64,000 nt of DNA from NCBI GenBank assembly GCA_000708835.1, contig DF237437.1, positions 2,628-66,627 of the forward strand, in the 5' to 3' direction. Shown here in pieces: positions 34,701 through 46,000 of the stretch. Made by a program: the position numbers and the translations under genes. The notes below the pieces were generated by a model, which was not told the origin of the DNA, made no database searches, and saw nothing but the letters and a program-made list of their open reading frames with translations. Origin of the DNA: Klebsormidium nitens. Lineage: Eukaryota > Streptophyta > Klebsormidiophyceae > Klebsormidiales > Klebsormidiaceae. The first letter of the stretch is position 1. Each line of letters starts with the position of its first letter.

Positions 34701-36923
34701 AGGGCGAGCGGCTCGGCACAACTGACCTAGGCGAAAGCGATGTGGAGACGAACCGGACATCACGCCATACTTCGACAATGCACACAAGCAATGGCTCCTC
34801 GTAACAAAGGGCCAGCGCCTCGGCATGGCTGACCTAAGCTGAAGTAGTTCCAAAAGCCGCCACGGAAGCCCTCCACATCGGTCTGGCCCTGGTGGTGGGA
34901 AAGGGGGTGAGAGGTTGGCTGCAGCTGATGGGGGTGCAGCGCATGGGGGAGAGACAGCGGGGCCGCATCTGCGGGGAACAGCTCCACGCGCCAGCTGCAA
35001 CGTGCAGCGGAGCAGCGCGTCAGAGGTCGGCGAACGAGACTGAGGCTTGCATTGCTTTCAACCGTAAAAGAGGATCACGAGCAACTAATGGAAGAGCAAG
35101 ATTAGGAAGCCTCAAACGGAGGGGCAACGAGCAAAAGACTCAGGCAGTAAGCGCTGGCGAAAGGCAAGGTCGCTCAAAGATAAGGTGCTTGAGTGTGAGT
35201 GAGAGAACGCACTCACTTGTCCATGAGAGAGGGGGTCGCCTGTGCAACGCGCTGCAGGTAATTGGCCAGGCCAGGCGGGCGCGGTAGAGAGAACGACCCG
35301 CCCTATATACAAGGCAACGGAGGCGATTGAGTGAAAGCGGGTATATCGAGTTCAATTGGCTAGGAAACATACAAGCATGCTTAAAGATTGCAAACACGCT
35401 TGGAGTCCACAGGGGTGGCATCGCCAAGATTCCCTGTGCCACCAATTTGGAGAAGCTTTCTGACCGCAGAAAAGTGCTTCCTCCCTAAGCAGGATTCCCG
35501 GCTCCTGAAGCGGCCAGAGAGCATGATCGAATTCACTTGGTCTTCGAATGAGGCATGGCGTGCGAGACTCACCCAGCCAAAGGTACGAGACAGGTCGTTT
35601 CCTGTGCCCAGCGGGACGACCGCAACGGGCGGGGGCCGTTCCAGGCGCAGCGCCTCCAGGCTGGCCAGCAGCCACCCCACAGTGCCGTCTCCACCACACA
35701 CCTGCACCCCACACCGACTCCCTCACGATCACTTATGGAGATCACGATTATGGACTCAACCGTAGTTGCAGGAGATGTTACAATGGTCATCTCTGCCGGA
35801 TGGACGCACTTTTGCAGCCAGCTTCTCGCCAGCGTACAAAAACAGAGTCAGAATGAGGCGAAAGTGGAACCGCGAATCTGATAGAGGAGGGGGCAGTATT
35901 GATGCGAGGGCGGGCCTCACCAGGATACGCATGGCGGTGCGGGTGGCGGCTGCAGCAGCGTTCCCAGCATTCACCTGCGCATCGAGGCGCTGCAGGAGGG
36001 TGGCCAGGATGGGGCCCGGCGGGTTCACTGAGAGGTCGAATACCTGCATCCGGGGGTAAAGCGAGCAGCTTAGCAGGGAGGAGGATAGACGGGGACGAGT
36101 GTATCAAGAGCACCACGGGAGAGTCCACTTCACGAATAGAGTTCCACGTGAGATTCAATATCAAAGGCCCTTCGAAACGTAACTCTGGTATCTGCCCTCA
36201 AGTCTTCGATCCCGTCTATCTTGAACCCCAGTTCCAAGACCGTCTTCATGGAAGTGCCTGTCCATAAAATCAATGCTGATTCGGGCTCACCTGACTCTTG
36301 CCGAGCAGCTTCTGGAACCCTGCCAGCAGCGAGGGCCCCACCCGGCCCCCGCTCTTGGAGTTGATGAACACCAGCAGCGGGTGCACTGCTGAACCACTGT
36401 CGCTTGCGGCTGCCTCTGTGCCGTTGGTCGCCTCAGTGGTTACTGTGGCTTCCATGGCCGCAATCGCTGCGTCTGCATGGGCGCCCAGGCTCTGCTTGGA
36501 GAGAGACAGCGCAGGGGATGCTCTAGGACCAGCAGTGCCAACATCCCGCTCAGTGGGGTTCGCATTGTCAGCAGGAAGCTCAGGGAGGGGTGCAGTATCG
36601 GTGGTCGAGCCAGGGGGCGGGAAAGTATCAGCGGTTTGGCCAGGGGGGGGTAAGTTGTCAGCCATAGAGCCAGAGGGGGCTGCAGTATCAGCGGTCACGT
36701 GAGCAGGGTTTATAGGGTTAATAGTTGAACCGGGAGGGGGTGTAGGATCAGCAATCGGGCCAGCAAGATGTGCAGTGTCGCCAGCAGAGGAGGGGGCAAG
36801 GGCGCCTTCGGGAATTGGTTCAACCGTGGTGGCAGGCAGAGAGCTCATCTCGACGCCATTGGGCCTTTCTTTGGGGCGCACATCTGTTGCATCAGCCTCT
36901 GGGGGCGTGCTTGACGTGTCCAT
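31757..36923 (-). CDS. DGK: Diacylglycerol kinase, plant type without C1 domains
   Basis: Eleven exons (36923-36291, 36043-35921, 35701-35573, 35302-35217, 34994-34834, 34376-34294, 33899-33835, 33627-33553, 33146-33059, 32666-32550, 32104-31757) give 635 residues. A disordered N-terminus of about 175 residues holds imperfect ADxxPPPGST repeats. The catalytic domain begins [17 protein letters not shown], followed by [12 protein letters not shown] (residues 253-264, ATP-binding loop) and [19 protein letters not shown]. The accessory domain has [19 protein letters not shown] across a splice, [47 protein letters not shown] and [11 protein letters not shown]. It phosphorylates diacylglycerol to phosphatidic acid in lipid signalling. 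It has no C1 or EF-hand domain, as in plant clusters II and III. The first ATG in the frame is at 36923. Exon 8 uses an internal AG chosen because only it restores phase. Confidence 0.93.
34695..34745 (-). repeat. Degenerate copy of the DGK exon 5 donor edge
   Basis: GGGCGAGCGGCTCGGCAC-ACTGACCTAGGC mirrors the true junction (GGGCCAGCGCCTCGGCAT-GCTGACCTAAGC) 107 bp away. In transcript sense the copy retains a CTAG-GTCAGT donor, which looks as good as the true GTCAGC. Confidence 0.7.
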
Positions 36924-38813
36924 CGTAGATTCTGTGGGGGAGTGCGTGGCTGCCGAATGAACCAGATCCACTCTGAGCGAGGCCCACAGAGTTCTGGTCA
37001 GGTTCAATGAAGGCGAGGGAGGCTTCTACAGTGACCTTTTTCAAAAACCTGGCGCATCACCCTGCAGAAATAGGAAACATGCAATCGAAGCGGTTCTGAT
37101 TTGATACTGACTTTTGTGGAACCTTGAAGTCATGATAAAATTGTCAAGATGAGTCCTCAATACGGTGTCCTTAGCTTCCGATGCTACTTACCAGGACCAT
37201 CAGTGATCCCCAGGCTTCGTGTTAAGACTTTCACCGGGTCCTTGATGTCTGAGCTGCAACAGTGGTATCACAAAATGGGCAAAATGGCGGCCCCACCGAC
37301 TCTTGCATGCATTACATCTGCTCGTCTGTTCTACTTCGCGGAGCATTTTTTCCTTTTCGCTGTCCCTGCTTTGCGCCTTAGGCTTAGCGCAATGATGATC
37401 AATCCTATCGGCACTTCTGCGAGCGGACAGCTTCGGTTAAAAGAGCGAGATGACGCCATTTGTATTAAAGCAGTGGCAGTGGCCCCAGAACTTGATTGAA
37501 GTATTCCCGCTCTCTGCCTAAAATGTGAGATTCAAGGGCCTCCATGCCAGTGCACGACCTGCTAGATACAAAGTGAAGGAATGTCCAGAAAGGCATCTGC
37601 GCATTCAGCTTTGCAAATGCAGCGGCCAAGGCAGAGGTGCTTGGCTGTTTCCAGAATTCTAGATCACACTCACCCTGCTCCTCATAGCATTACGGACCAG
37701 CTTGATCGCAGTTCAATTGTTGATTTGCTCCGCTGGTCCTGCTGATGCACAGTGCAATGCTGCACACCGCCCTTGAGGATAGCTCGCTCATGGTCGATCA
37801 TTTTTAGCTCACGAGACCGCAGCTGAGCTGGCCAGCTACAGCCAAAATCAGAAATCAGAAGCCCCGAGGCTGAAGGGTCGAATCTCATCAGGACAGTACG
37901 TCAGAAGCAGTGGTGCCAAACAGTGCAGCAAACAAGGGAAGCAGAAAGGAAGCTAGGCCTTGACACCACGTGTTGGCCTACAGGCTACAGGCAGAGGGCG
38001 CAAGCACCCAGGCAAAATAATTGAGCTCCAGTCGCGAGCAGACCATAGGCCCTAGGGGCTCCACCGCGGGGGTGTCCACAAAATTTTGCAGGCGTCTTAT
38101 ATGGTATTTTAGCAACATTTTGCACCGATTTTTGGGTCCGCCCGGCCGGTGGAGCCTCTGGTGTCGTTTGAAGAGTGGACCCATGTCTGCGTTTACCAGC
38201 TAAAACTCCTTTTTTTGGCTGTTGAGAAACATGGTCAGCTAGCACCAGAATTTGGCGGAAACCTTTTGAGAGCATCAGACAACATATTGGAGCACTTTCG
38301 AACTTGTGGGCACCTGAGAATGCAAGGACCCGTCCACTTACAATTCTGCTCGCACGAGGATTTTGCCTGGTGCTTGCGCCCTCTGGCTACAGGTTTGCAT
38401 GGAGCGACACAAACCGAGCCCTGGCACCCGCTCCGACTTTCAGATGTCAATCGCGTCAACATGTCCTTATTACGTGCCCCCATGACACTAAGTTCTGTAC
38501 CGTCGCCGACAATGTTGGCACTGACTCTGAGCGGTGCCCTGCTGATTTGTTGGTCCGCGCGCGCCACATGTCATTCGGACTCATTCCGAGTGCAGTGCCA
38601 ATATTGCCAATTGGTGACGTGCCAGGGACTGTCACAGGCGCTGCAGCCTGTGGCAGGCTGCCGGCGAGCAAACACGGGGCCATCCGATTCCTATTCTCCG
38701 ATCCTGATCTCTGAGTCGACAGCAAAGCCAGGAAACCTGCGACGCAACTCACGCGTGGCGCCCTCCTTGTGCCTCACAAAGCACTTCTTCAATTGTGCAC
38801 GGACGCCCCAGCA
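36924..38813. promoter_or_regulatory. Divergent intergenic region between DGK and the CDSP32-like gene
   Basis: About 1.9 kb with no recognisable gene. A plus-strand frame of 231 codons (38149-38844) resembles nothing known and runs into the CDSP32 start, so it is probably not coding. A 10-bp inverted repeat (38057-38066 and 38147-38156) brackets an AT-rich 80-bp core. Confidence 0.45.
38057..38156. repeat. Inverted repeat with 10-bp arms around an AT-rich core
   Basis: GGCTCCACCG at 38057-38066 and CGGTGGAGCC at 38147-38156 are exact reverse complements. The 80-bp core has two ATTTTGCA copies. It could be a hairpin or a small MITE-like remnant; no target-site duplication was identified. Confidence 0.5.
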
Positions 38814-41800
38814 ATGGAGGCCGCGGCGCTTGTCAACAAGGTGACCCTCCCTCATGTTGCCGTGCGCTCCGCGAATAGGAATCAAATTGCCGCCCGGGGC
38901 AAGGAGAGACCGTTATCGTCCTTCCTGTGCGGAGGATGCCTGAAGGCCTGGCGGCAGGCCCCCCTGCAAGCATTGAAAGCACCTCTTTCCAGACTTTCAG
39001 AATTCAACCAGAGCACTAGGCCTAAAAACGTTCGCAGAGTGCAAGCCTCGGCTGTGTTGTCAGGCAATGGGGTTTCGCAGACCCGCCTTAATCCAGTTAT
39101 TCCGGTTTTGCACAACGAGAAGGTAGAGACCGTGCACAACAAGGAAGGGCTAGAGAAAATCCTTGAGGAGGCAAAAGATCATCTTGTCGTTGTCGAGTAT
39201 GGAACCAGTGAATCTGACTCAGTTCAGCAGATGCATCCGGCATTAGTTAGCCTGGCCATAAGCTGCCCCGACGTGAAGTTTGCCCTTGTCCTGGGGGATG
39301 AGAGCGAGGAGACTGAGCTCCTTATGGACGAGGCCGAAGTCAAAACAGTGCCACACTTTGTGTTTTACAAGTGAGCACCCTCGTCTTACCTCTTCTTGGT
39401 CTCTGACTCTGTTTACAGCCCTTGTTAGTGGTTCTCTCGGCTCTTGAAAGGTTGGTCTCTGCTCCCTGGCTTGTGCATGTTCCCTCTGGCAACAGGAACA
39501 AGCAAACTACTGGGTAGGTATTCTATGTACTCAATCCAGTGTGTATCCCACCTACGAACACAATTCATGTTTCTCTGCTTGGTTTCCGGTACGCAACTTC
39601 TTTCCTTTCTTCTATTTCGTTCTGTGTTGCCTACTTGACAACTTTTCTTTTGTGGCCGGGCCCTTCTTTTCTTACGAGGTTGTTGGTTTGATCTCTGACC
39701 GCCAGTCACAGGCAGACTCTATTGTTCAGCCAGATGTTTTGATTCTTCTGCTCAACTCTTCTATGCAATAGCTTCTTGCAGCCTCTGTCAACAACTTGAG
39801 GACTTTCAAGGGTTTGTCCAAGGGTTTGTCTAACTATTTATAGGTAACTCGTAAAACTCTTCTACTCAGTTGTCCAGATCAAACCAGTGCAATCTAGAGC
39901 TTTTTCAAGAGTGGATACAGAAGCCTGAACTCAAGCAACCAGTCAAATTGGTTCAATCGCATCTTTGAAGATATCGTTGCTTGGAATTTGGAAATTTGCA
40001 CACCGTTTCAGGGACGTGTTCAAATTCTTGTGCGATGGCAGCCTGGTTAATCTGCCTGCGCTGGTTCGACGTCCCGATTCGAGGACCATCTGAGGCCTTC
40101 AAACGCTTTGGTTTGGGCCTCTCTATCTTCCTTGAGATAGATTGAGATTGTAGCCAACAGTTGACAACATGCACTAGGTGATCTGGTTTGCCAAACAAAA
40201 TCAGACAGCATTTCTATCATTTTGCAACATCGTCTCTTTCAAAGGGTGACTTCTGCATTGCTGGTTTAGGATTGGGCCATCCCAGGCTCAGATGGGTAGT
40301 AACGTAGTCCAACGGATCATTCCGAACAGATATTTCCAGTAATATTTTTCCAACAATCCGACCAGGAATGTGGAATTATGTATGCGGTTTCCGACCAGAA
40401 TCCAAGTGCCCTAAGTTAATACTTGAAGAAGCATCTTAGGGCTGATTTGGGCAGTTTTCTGCCTTCCCAGGACCATTTCAGATTTATTTAACCTTTCCGA
40501 TTTTCCACTTTCCGAACGGGAAATTTGAATTTCTGACTTTCCGACTGCAAATAATCATTTATTTATTCGGATTCATTACCTCAGACTACGGCACTGGTTA
40601 TGTGTAAGCTGACCAGCTTCTCCTGCTTGCCTAAGCTCATGGGTTTCCTTTCAACTACTGAGCTAAACCTTGGGCCACATATCACTCCTATTGTAAAGCC
40701 AGACGATTGTGCCCTTCCAACCTTCCCTGATCGCACCCAGTAAGGTGTTCAACAGTTATAGTTTGGAGAGGTGACGAGATTCTTTGACCACTGACCAGGT
40801 TGGGATAGAGGTTGTCGACCAGATGGAGATGCAGGCTCTGTAAGCTGTGCAAGCGTGGCATTCATTCATCCCGGTAACACATTTCGAAGTCAATTTTGCT
40901 GACTAACTTTCTCTTCTGCTTGACCGATCGATCAGAGTCCATCAATTGCACAAGCGGCTATCCACTATTCCTGACTATTTCTTTGTCTGCATAGTCGCTA
41001 ATCATCGTCCCTTCAATAACAGGAATGGTGTGAAGATCCACGAGGAGACTGGGATCAGCGAGGACATGTTGACGGGAGATGTGCTATACTATGGGGACAC
41101 GAGCAGTCAGGTGGTGGACATTCACAACCAGGCAGACCTGGACCGGCTACTGGACAACTCGGGGGACAAGCTGATTGTGCTTGACATGGGGCTCAAGTAC
41201 TGCGGGCCTTGCGTGAAGGTGAGGCAGGGTAGAACGTAGTCCTGGCTGATGTTTTGCAGAAGAGGTTGTTTTGTTTCAGGGCTGCGTAGCATACCAAGCA
41301 GTGCTTCTGGTAGGCGGAGTCGGGGGGCCTGCGTAAAGGTGTCATTGTCATTGGTTTCAGGCTGGTTTGAAGCTCCTCAGTATCGTAGGACTGCGGCAGT
41401 GTCTTGGGCCCATATTGTACGTTCACGAGACTATCCTTCTCGCATTTTGTTTGGGAGTATCCTCTGCAATCAAATTGGATCATGCAGGAGTGGCACTCAG
41501 CATCTGAAGCGATCTTATGGAGCTGGAGACGGAGCCTTTGAGGCTTCCACTCAAAAGACTGAGCACATCATAGCAACCCGCAGCACACCAGTCTCCCCTG
41601 GCCTTTGCAAGGCTGTCTTCTATTATCTCTGTTGAACCCTCGTACTTGTCCGGCCTTGTTTTAGGTGGCCAGTCCTTGTACCCTGTTTACTCACCCCATA
41701 AATCGGGTTTTGTGCGGCAGGTATATCCCACGGTTGTCAAGCTGGCCCGGAAGATGGCCGGTTTTGCCGTCTTTGCCCGGGTGATGGGGGACGAGAACGA

Positions 41801-41951
41801 GTGGTGCCAGGAACTTCTCCAGCGGAACAAGGTGCTCGAGGTGCCGACCTTCATTTTCCTGAAAGATAAGAAGCAGCAAGCGAGATATGTGGGTTCGTCT
41901 CGGGGCTCGTTGATTGGGGAGATCTTGAAGCTGCAGGGCTTATGCCAGTAG
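38814..41951 (+). CDS. CDSP32: CDSP32-like chloroplast double-thioredoxin protein
   Basis: Three exons (38814-39370, 41023-41218, 41721-41951) give 327 residues. About 80 Ser/Arg-rich N-terminal residues look like a plastid transit peptide. The first thioredoxin domain (about 105-190) has [19 protein letters not shown] where the active site should be, with no CxxC, then [17 protein letters not shown] and [10 protein letters not shown]. The linker [20 protein letters not shown] is characteristic of CDSP32. The second domain has [20 protein letters not shown] with redox cysteines 246 and 249, [15 protein letters not shown] and VPTFIFLKD, ending [15 protein letters not shown]32 is a stress-induced stromal thioredoxin that reduces 2-Cys peroxiredoxin and methionine sulfoxide reductase B. 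The start ATG at 38814 opens a typical transit peptide. Intron 1 is long (1652 bp), and intron 2 carries a copy of the exon 2 end. Confidence 0.94.
41321..41345 (+). repeat. Degenerate copy of the CDSP32 exon 2 donor edge
   Basis: GGGGCCTGCGTAAAGGTGTC repeats the true GGGCCTTGCGTGAAGGTGAG about 120 bp downstream inside intron 2. A GT is kept, but the donor is weaker (GTGTCA). Confidence 0.65.
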
Positions 41952-43018
41952 ATTTAGGACTGCCAGGCGTAGCCTTAGAACTAGTTGATCTAGAAATCAA
42001 CAACAGATTAGTCGTTGCATCTGAGCTCGACAGGAGGCTAAAATACGATTATTTCATGGGCTTGATGCACCCGTCAACCGGGTTGCAGTCAAGGTCATCT
42101 GTAGTGGCAGGTCTCGTTGATTGGCAATAAAATCTGATCGGAAGCAGTCACGATCTAGTTGCTTGTAGCTAGGGGCCTCAAGTGGCCAGCGCGTGTGTTT
42201 TAGCATTGAAGGGGCTTAGCGCCTGTTAAAGGCTTGTCATGAACATTCACAACACTGGCCTATCAATGCACTTGTAAAGCTTTGTCAGTCTTGCTGCCAG
42301 TGCATACCATCCGCCTGTTGGCAGAGTTTTTGGGTCTCAGACGGCTCGGTGCAGTATTTTTGATTTGACGTACATACATGTGCATGTGATCACATATCCC
42401 TCCATTGTCAATCGCGTGGTGCTTTGACGTGTGGCGTGTGTAGTTGATTCATTTGGACAGCCCCGGAGCCAGCGTTTGATGCCATCCGGGTTGTAGTGCA
42501 GAAAACTGGCACATGTATTTTACCACTGAGATCGAATGGTCAGTATATATACATGCTAATTGACTGCAAACTGCATATGTGCATGCAAGCCTGTCACCAG
42601 CCAATGGCCATCAATTGGACATGCAGGACAAGTTGCACTGAAGCAAGTGACCTACATGCGCCTAGCTAAAAATTGCAGCTTTGCTCAATGCATGTCAGTG
42701 GCTCAGGTTGAGGATATAAAAGCAAGTCACCAGCTAGCAAGGTTGTAAAACATGCTGTAAGAGCTGTTGAGACCGGATCCACATTCATTCTGGCCGGCCA
42801 ACATCGTTGCGCATGGACGATTCGATGCTAGTCATGTGAAGAGTTAACCAACGCTTTCGCGCGTACTTGGGATGGCAGTTGAATCTGCATGGAGCCGTAC
42901 GGCTTCGCTAGCCTTCATCTAGATAGATCAGAGTTCTCCCGTTTCGGGAACATTGAATGTCGACACAGACATCCACTTCGATCAACAAACAGACACAAGC
43001 GAGACACGTGACTCTCCG
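41952..43018. other. Convergent intergenic region, no gene seen
   Basis: Between the 3' ends of the CDSP32-like gene and the lipase gene. It has many CATG/GCATGC-type alternating motifs near 42360-42600. No coding signal was found. Confidence 0.55.
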
Positions 43019-46000
43019 TTACGTGCTCTGCCGACTCGCCCGTCGCACCGCGCCGCCCTTGCTCGGCGACCTGGCCCCTTGGTCCGGCCAGCTTAGTGGT
43101 CGCCCGTCGTCCCTCCGCTCCTCCCCCCCGTCTCGATGCCCCAATAGTTCCCTCAGCATCCGTTCGGCATCCACTTGCACGACCCCCTCCATCTCCTCAT
43201 CCGACGCCGCCATCAGCTGCTCAAACGACAGCGCTTCGTACTCTTTCTTCTTCCGCTCCTTTTTACTTTTCGACTGTTTCAGCTCCTTCCGTTGCTCCCT
43301 CAGAACCGCCCCCCCGTCGCTGCTCCTCCTCGGTTCACCGGGCGCCCGTCTCGCCCCCGACCCGCCATCCAATTCGATTCTCGTCCCCGCACCCCCCAGG
43401 CTGACGCACCGCCGCCCGTTGCTGACGTCACCGTTCGTGGACACGTGGCCGTTGGCCGGCCGGTCTCGCCGCCCCTCTGAGAAAAAGTCGTCCAGTTCGC
43501 TCGACAATATGGAGGACGTCTGAGAGATGCGCCGCTCGGAACGGGCCCCGGTCACAGAGGCCTTGTCTTCCAGCCGCGCACCTGAATCAGAGCCGCAAAT
43601 CATCACGCATAAGCAAGAAACAGGGCCTTTCCCCAGGCACAGATTGTTGGTAGCCAATGATCGTAAGAAAGTCGCTCGTCAGGAGGCAACACCTCAACAC
43701 CTGTTCAGCGGCAACTGACCATGGTTCAGAATATGACTGGAAGCAGTCGTTGAGTATTGCGTCATTTTCTTTCATCGCTTTTTCTCTCTATGTAGACTTC
43801 CGTCGACCGAACGTGTCTCAGGGCCACTTTCTCAACACATGACCTGACAAGTCTCGATTAAGCAGACATTAAGTCTGCAGTTTGACCCACGTCACACCCC
43901 CAACGTAAGAGCCTACCTTACGTTAAAGCTTAGATGGAACTCGATATGCACCGGATCGGCGCCAATAAGGTGCCCGGAAACCAAACTTGGCTTATCCTAG
44001 GGCTAAAGGGGCCGCATCCTCTCAAATCGGGGACAGGAGAACTGCACCGCAAAGAAGCTGAGCCTGGAGTTCGTTTAAAATCTAGGGACATAACCGAATT
44101 CAAGGGTTCAATATCTGGCCGTCCGGTTCGGAGGCTGCCCGACCGTTATGAGACGTGCAGAATCCAGATCGATAAATGTACTGTCGATCTGAGATTGATT
44201 GGCTGATGCCACCAGATTCCGACCGGCCCCAGCCTCAGCCCCTATCCGGTACCCACTCACTGTGTATCCCACTTGATTGTCACATTCGGAAGTCCATTCT
44301 CCAACAAGCTGTCCTGAACGCAAAAGAATTTACTAAAAGATCCGAACCAGTGACTTACACCAGAAAATCATGATAGAGAGTGCTTTTGGGGACTCACTCG
44401 CGATGCGCTCCGCGACGCGTTCGCCCTGCACGATCGAGCGCAGGCGCGCGGCGGGCGTGTGCGCCTCCGCGCTGGAGCCGAGCGCGAGGCGCGACATGAC
44501 GTATGACATCAGCTCCTGCTTGTTCTCAAACGTGAAGTCCAGGTGCGCGAAAGCGAACTCCTTGATCGACACCTGCGAAGAACGGATTTATCTACTTAAG
44601 CAGCTGTGTAGGGACGAAACGTGCGGTGTTGCCGCCATTGTCGGGAGGCCCAGGTGCGGAAAAAGAAGTCCTTGATTGAGCCCTGCCAAGACCGGAACGG
44701 CGTCGATGCGCAGCTGTGCTTCGGACGAGGACGCAGAATAGGAGGCGCTGCGGCGGGTGAAGTTTGTCGATGAACGTGAAGTCCAAGTGCGTGAACGCGC
44801 AAGTGCTTGATTGACGTTTGCGGCGAAGGAGGCGCCAGCCTTCGTTGACAGATCGGCAACTGATCCGCAGTTGCCTCCCATTTACGGATTGTATATCATC
44901 GACTAACCAGTTCTTTGAGAAGTTTGTTGCCAAGTAACGAGGAGACGGCTGATGGGGCGAAACATTTTTAAAGGGCTGTGACAAGAAGCTGTGAGATTGG
45001 ATGACGGGCAGATGCGAGAAAAGAGTCGCAATATCAGTGTGCGGGTCAGTGCTTTCCAGGAAACTCTCTTCTCCAGCCTGGTGCACGCACTCAATGAAAG
45101 AAAGGATCACACGCGCCAGATTACATCTCATCTCAAGGAAACACCGGGAGAGAAAACAAGACCCTCCTTACAGGTGGTCATAAACCAAAGTAAGAAGATC
45201 AAAGCGAACACGCGCGCACCTCGACGCCGTTGCGGCGCATGTTGTTGTAGTGCTTGTAAATCATCTCCGCCGGGATGAGCCCGTCCTTGGTCCCCACCAC
45301 CAGATCCACCGGGATGTCAATCAGGTTGTAGTGCGCGCCGATGTTGAGCGGCGCTGCCGTACCGTACCGCCGCAGGTTTTTAGCACGCCCGTAGTCGAAC
45401 AGCTGGAACCGCTTATACTGCACGTTGGGGGAAACATCAGGTCAGAGTGCAAGAGAAGGATACCTTCCGGTGACGGGTAAACGACCTCCCGTTTGCGAAA
45501 GCACGGGAAAAAGATGTTGAGCGGCAAGACTGTGTCGTATGTCTGCAGAGTCTTGGGACGCCCGTAGTCGAATAGCTGGAACCGCTTGTACTGCAACGGC
45601 CTAAGGAAAGTCGTTGACCAGGAGCAGAAGAGACGATGAGAGGAATAGACTTCGTTAAAAAAATGCCAGGGTGAGAAGGATTCACCAAACACTCAAAAAT
45701 GTCGTCTCAACATGCATAGAAGGTGTCCGCTGCGAAATGTTGGTGCGATTGCAATCGGCCAGCACAAAACCAGGACCCTTTTCAAAGGCATCAATCAGAG
45801 TAAAATACTTCTCCCAGAATTTTTGACACAATTGTCCGCGCTCACCCGTTTGCACTGGCGCAGGTGACTCGCGAGGTATGACTGCACTAAGTCCTTGTTA
45901 CGGAAGCAACATTCGACTCCCCTTCAGGGGAGTTGAGAATTCGAGATTCTCAATCCTTCCCTCCGCATTCATCAGGTCGGCTTGTCTGCGCTCACCCATT

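Noticed and set aside
36924-37007. Extension of the DGK frame upstream to 37007
   Set aside because: The codon there is TTG, not ATG. The first ATG in frame is at 36923.
38149-38844. 231-codon plus-strand frame before the CDSP32-like gene
   Set aside because: No recognisable protein, an overlapping rival frame of similar size, and it ends just inside the CDSP32 exon in another frame.
43096-43480. Plus-strand proline-rich frames
   Set aside because: Shadows of the charged C-terminal exon of the lipase on the minus strand.
43019-43657. Separate minus-strand gene of 212 codons
   Set aside because: The acceptor at 43582-43583 links it in phase to the lipase exon ending at 44398. The apparent N-terminal extension lies in the intron.
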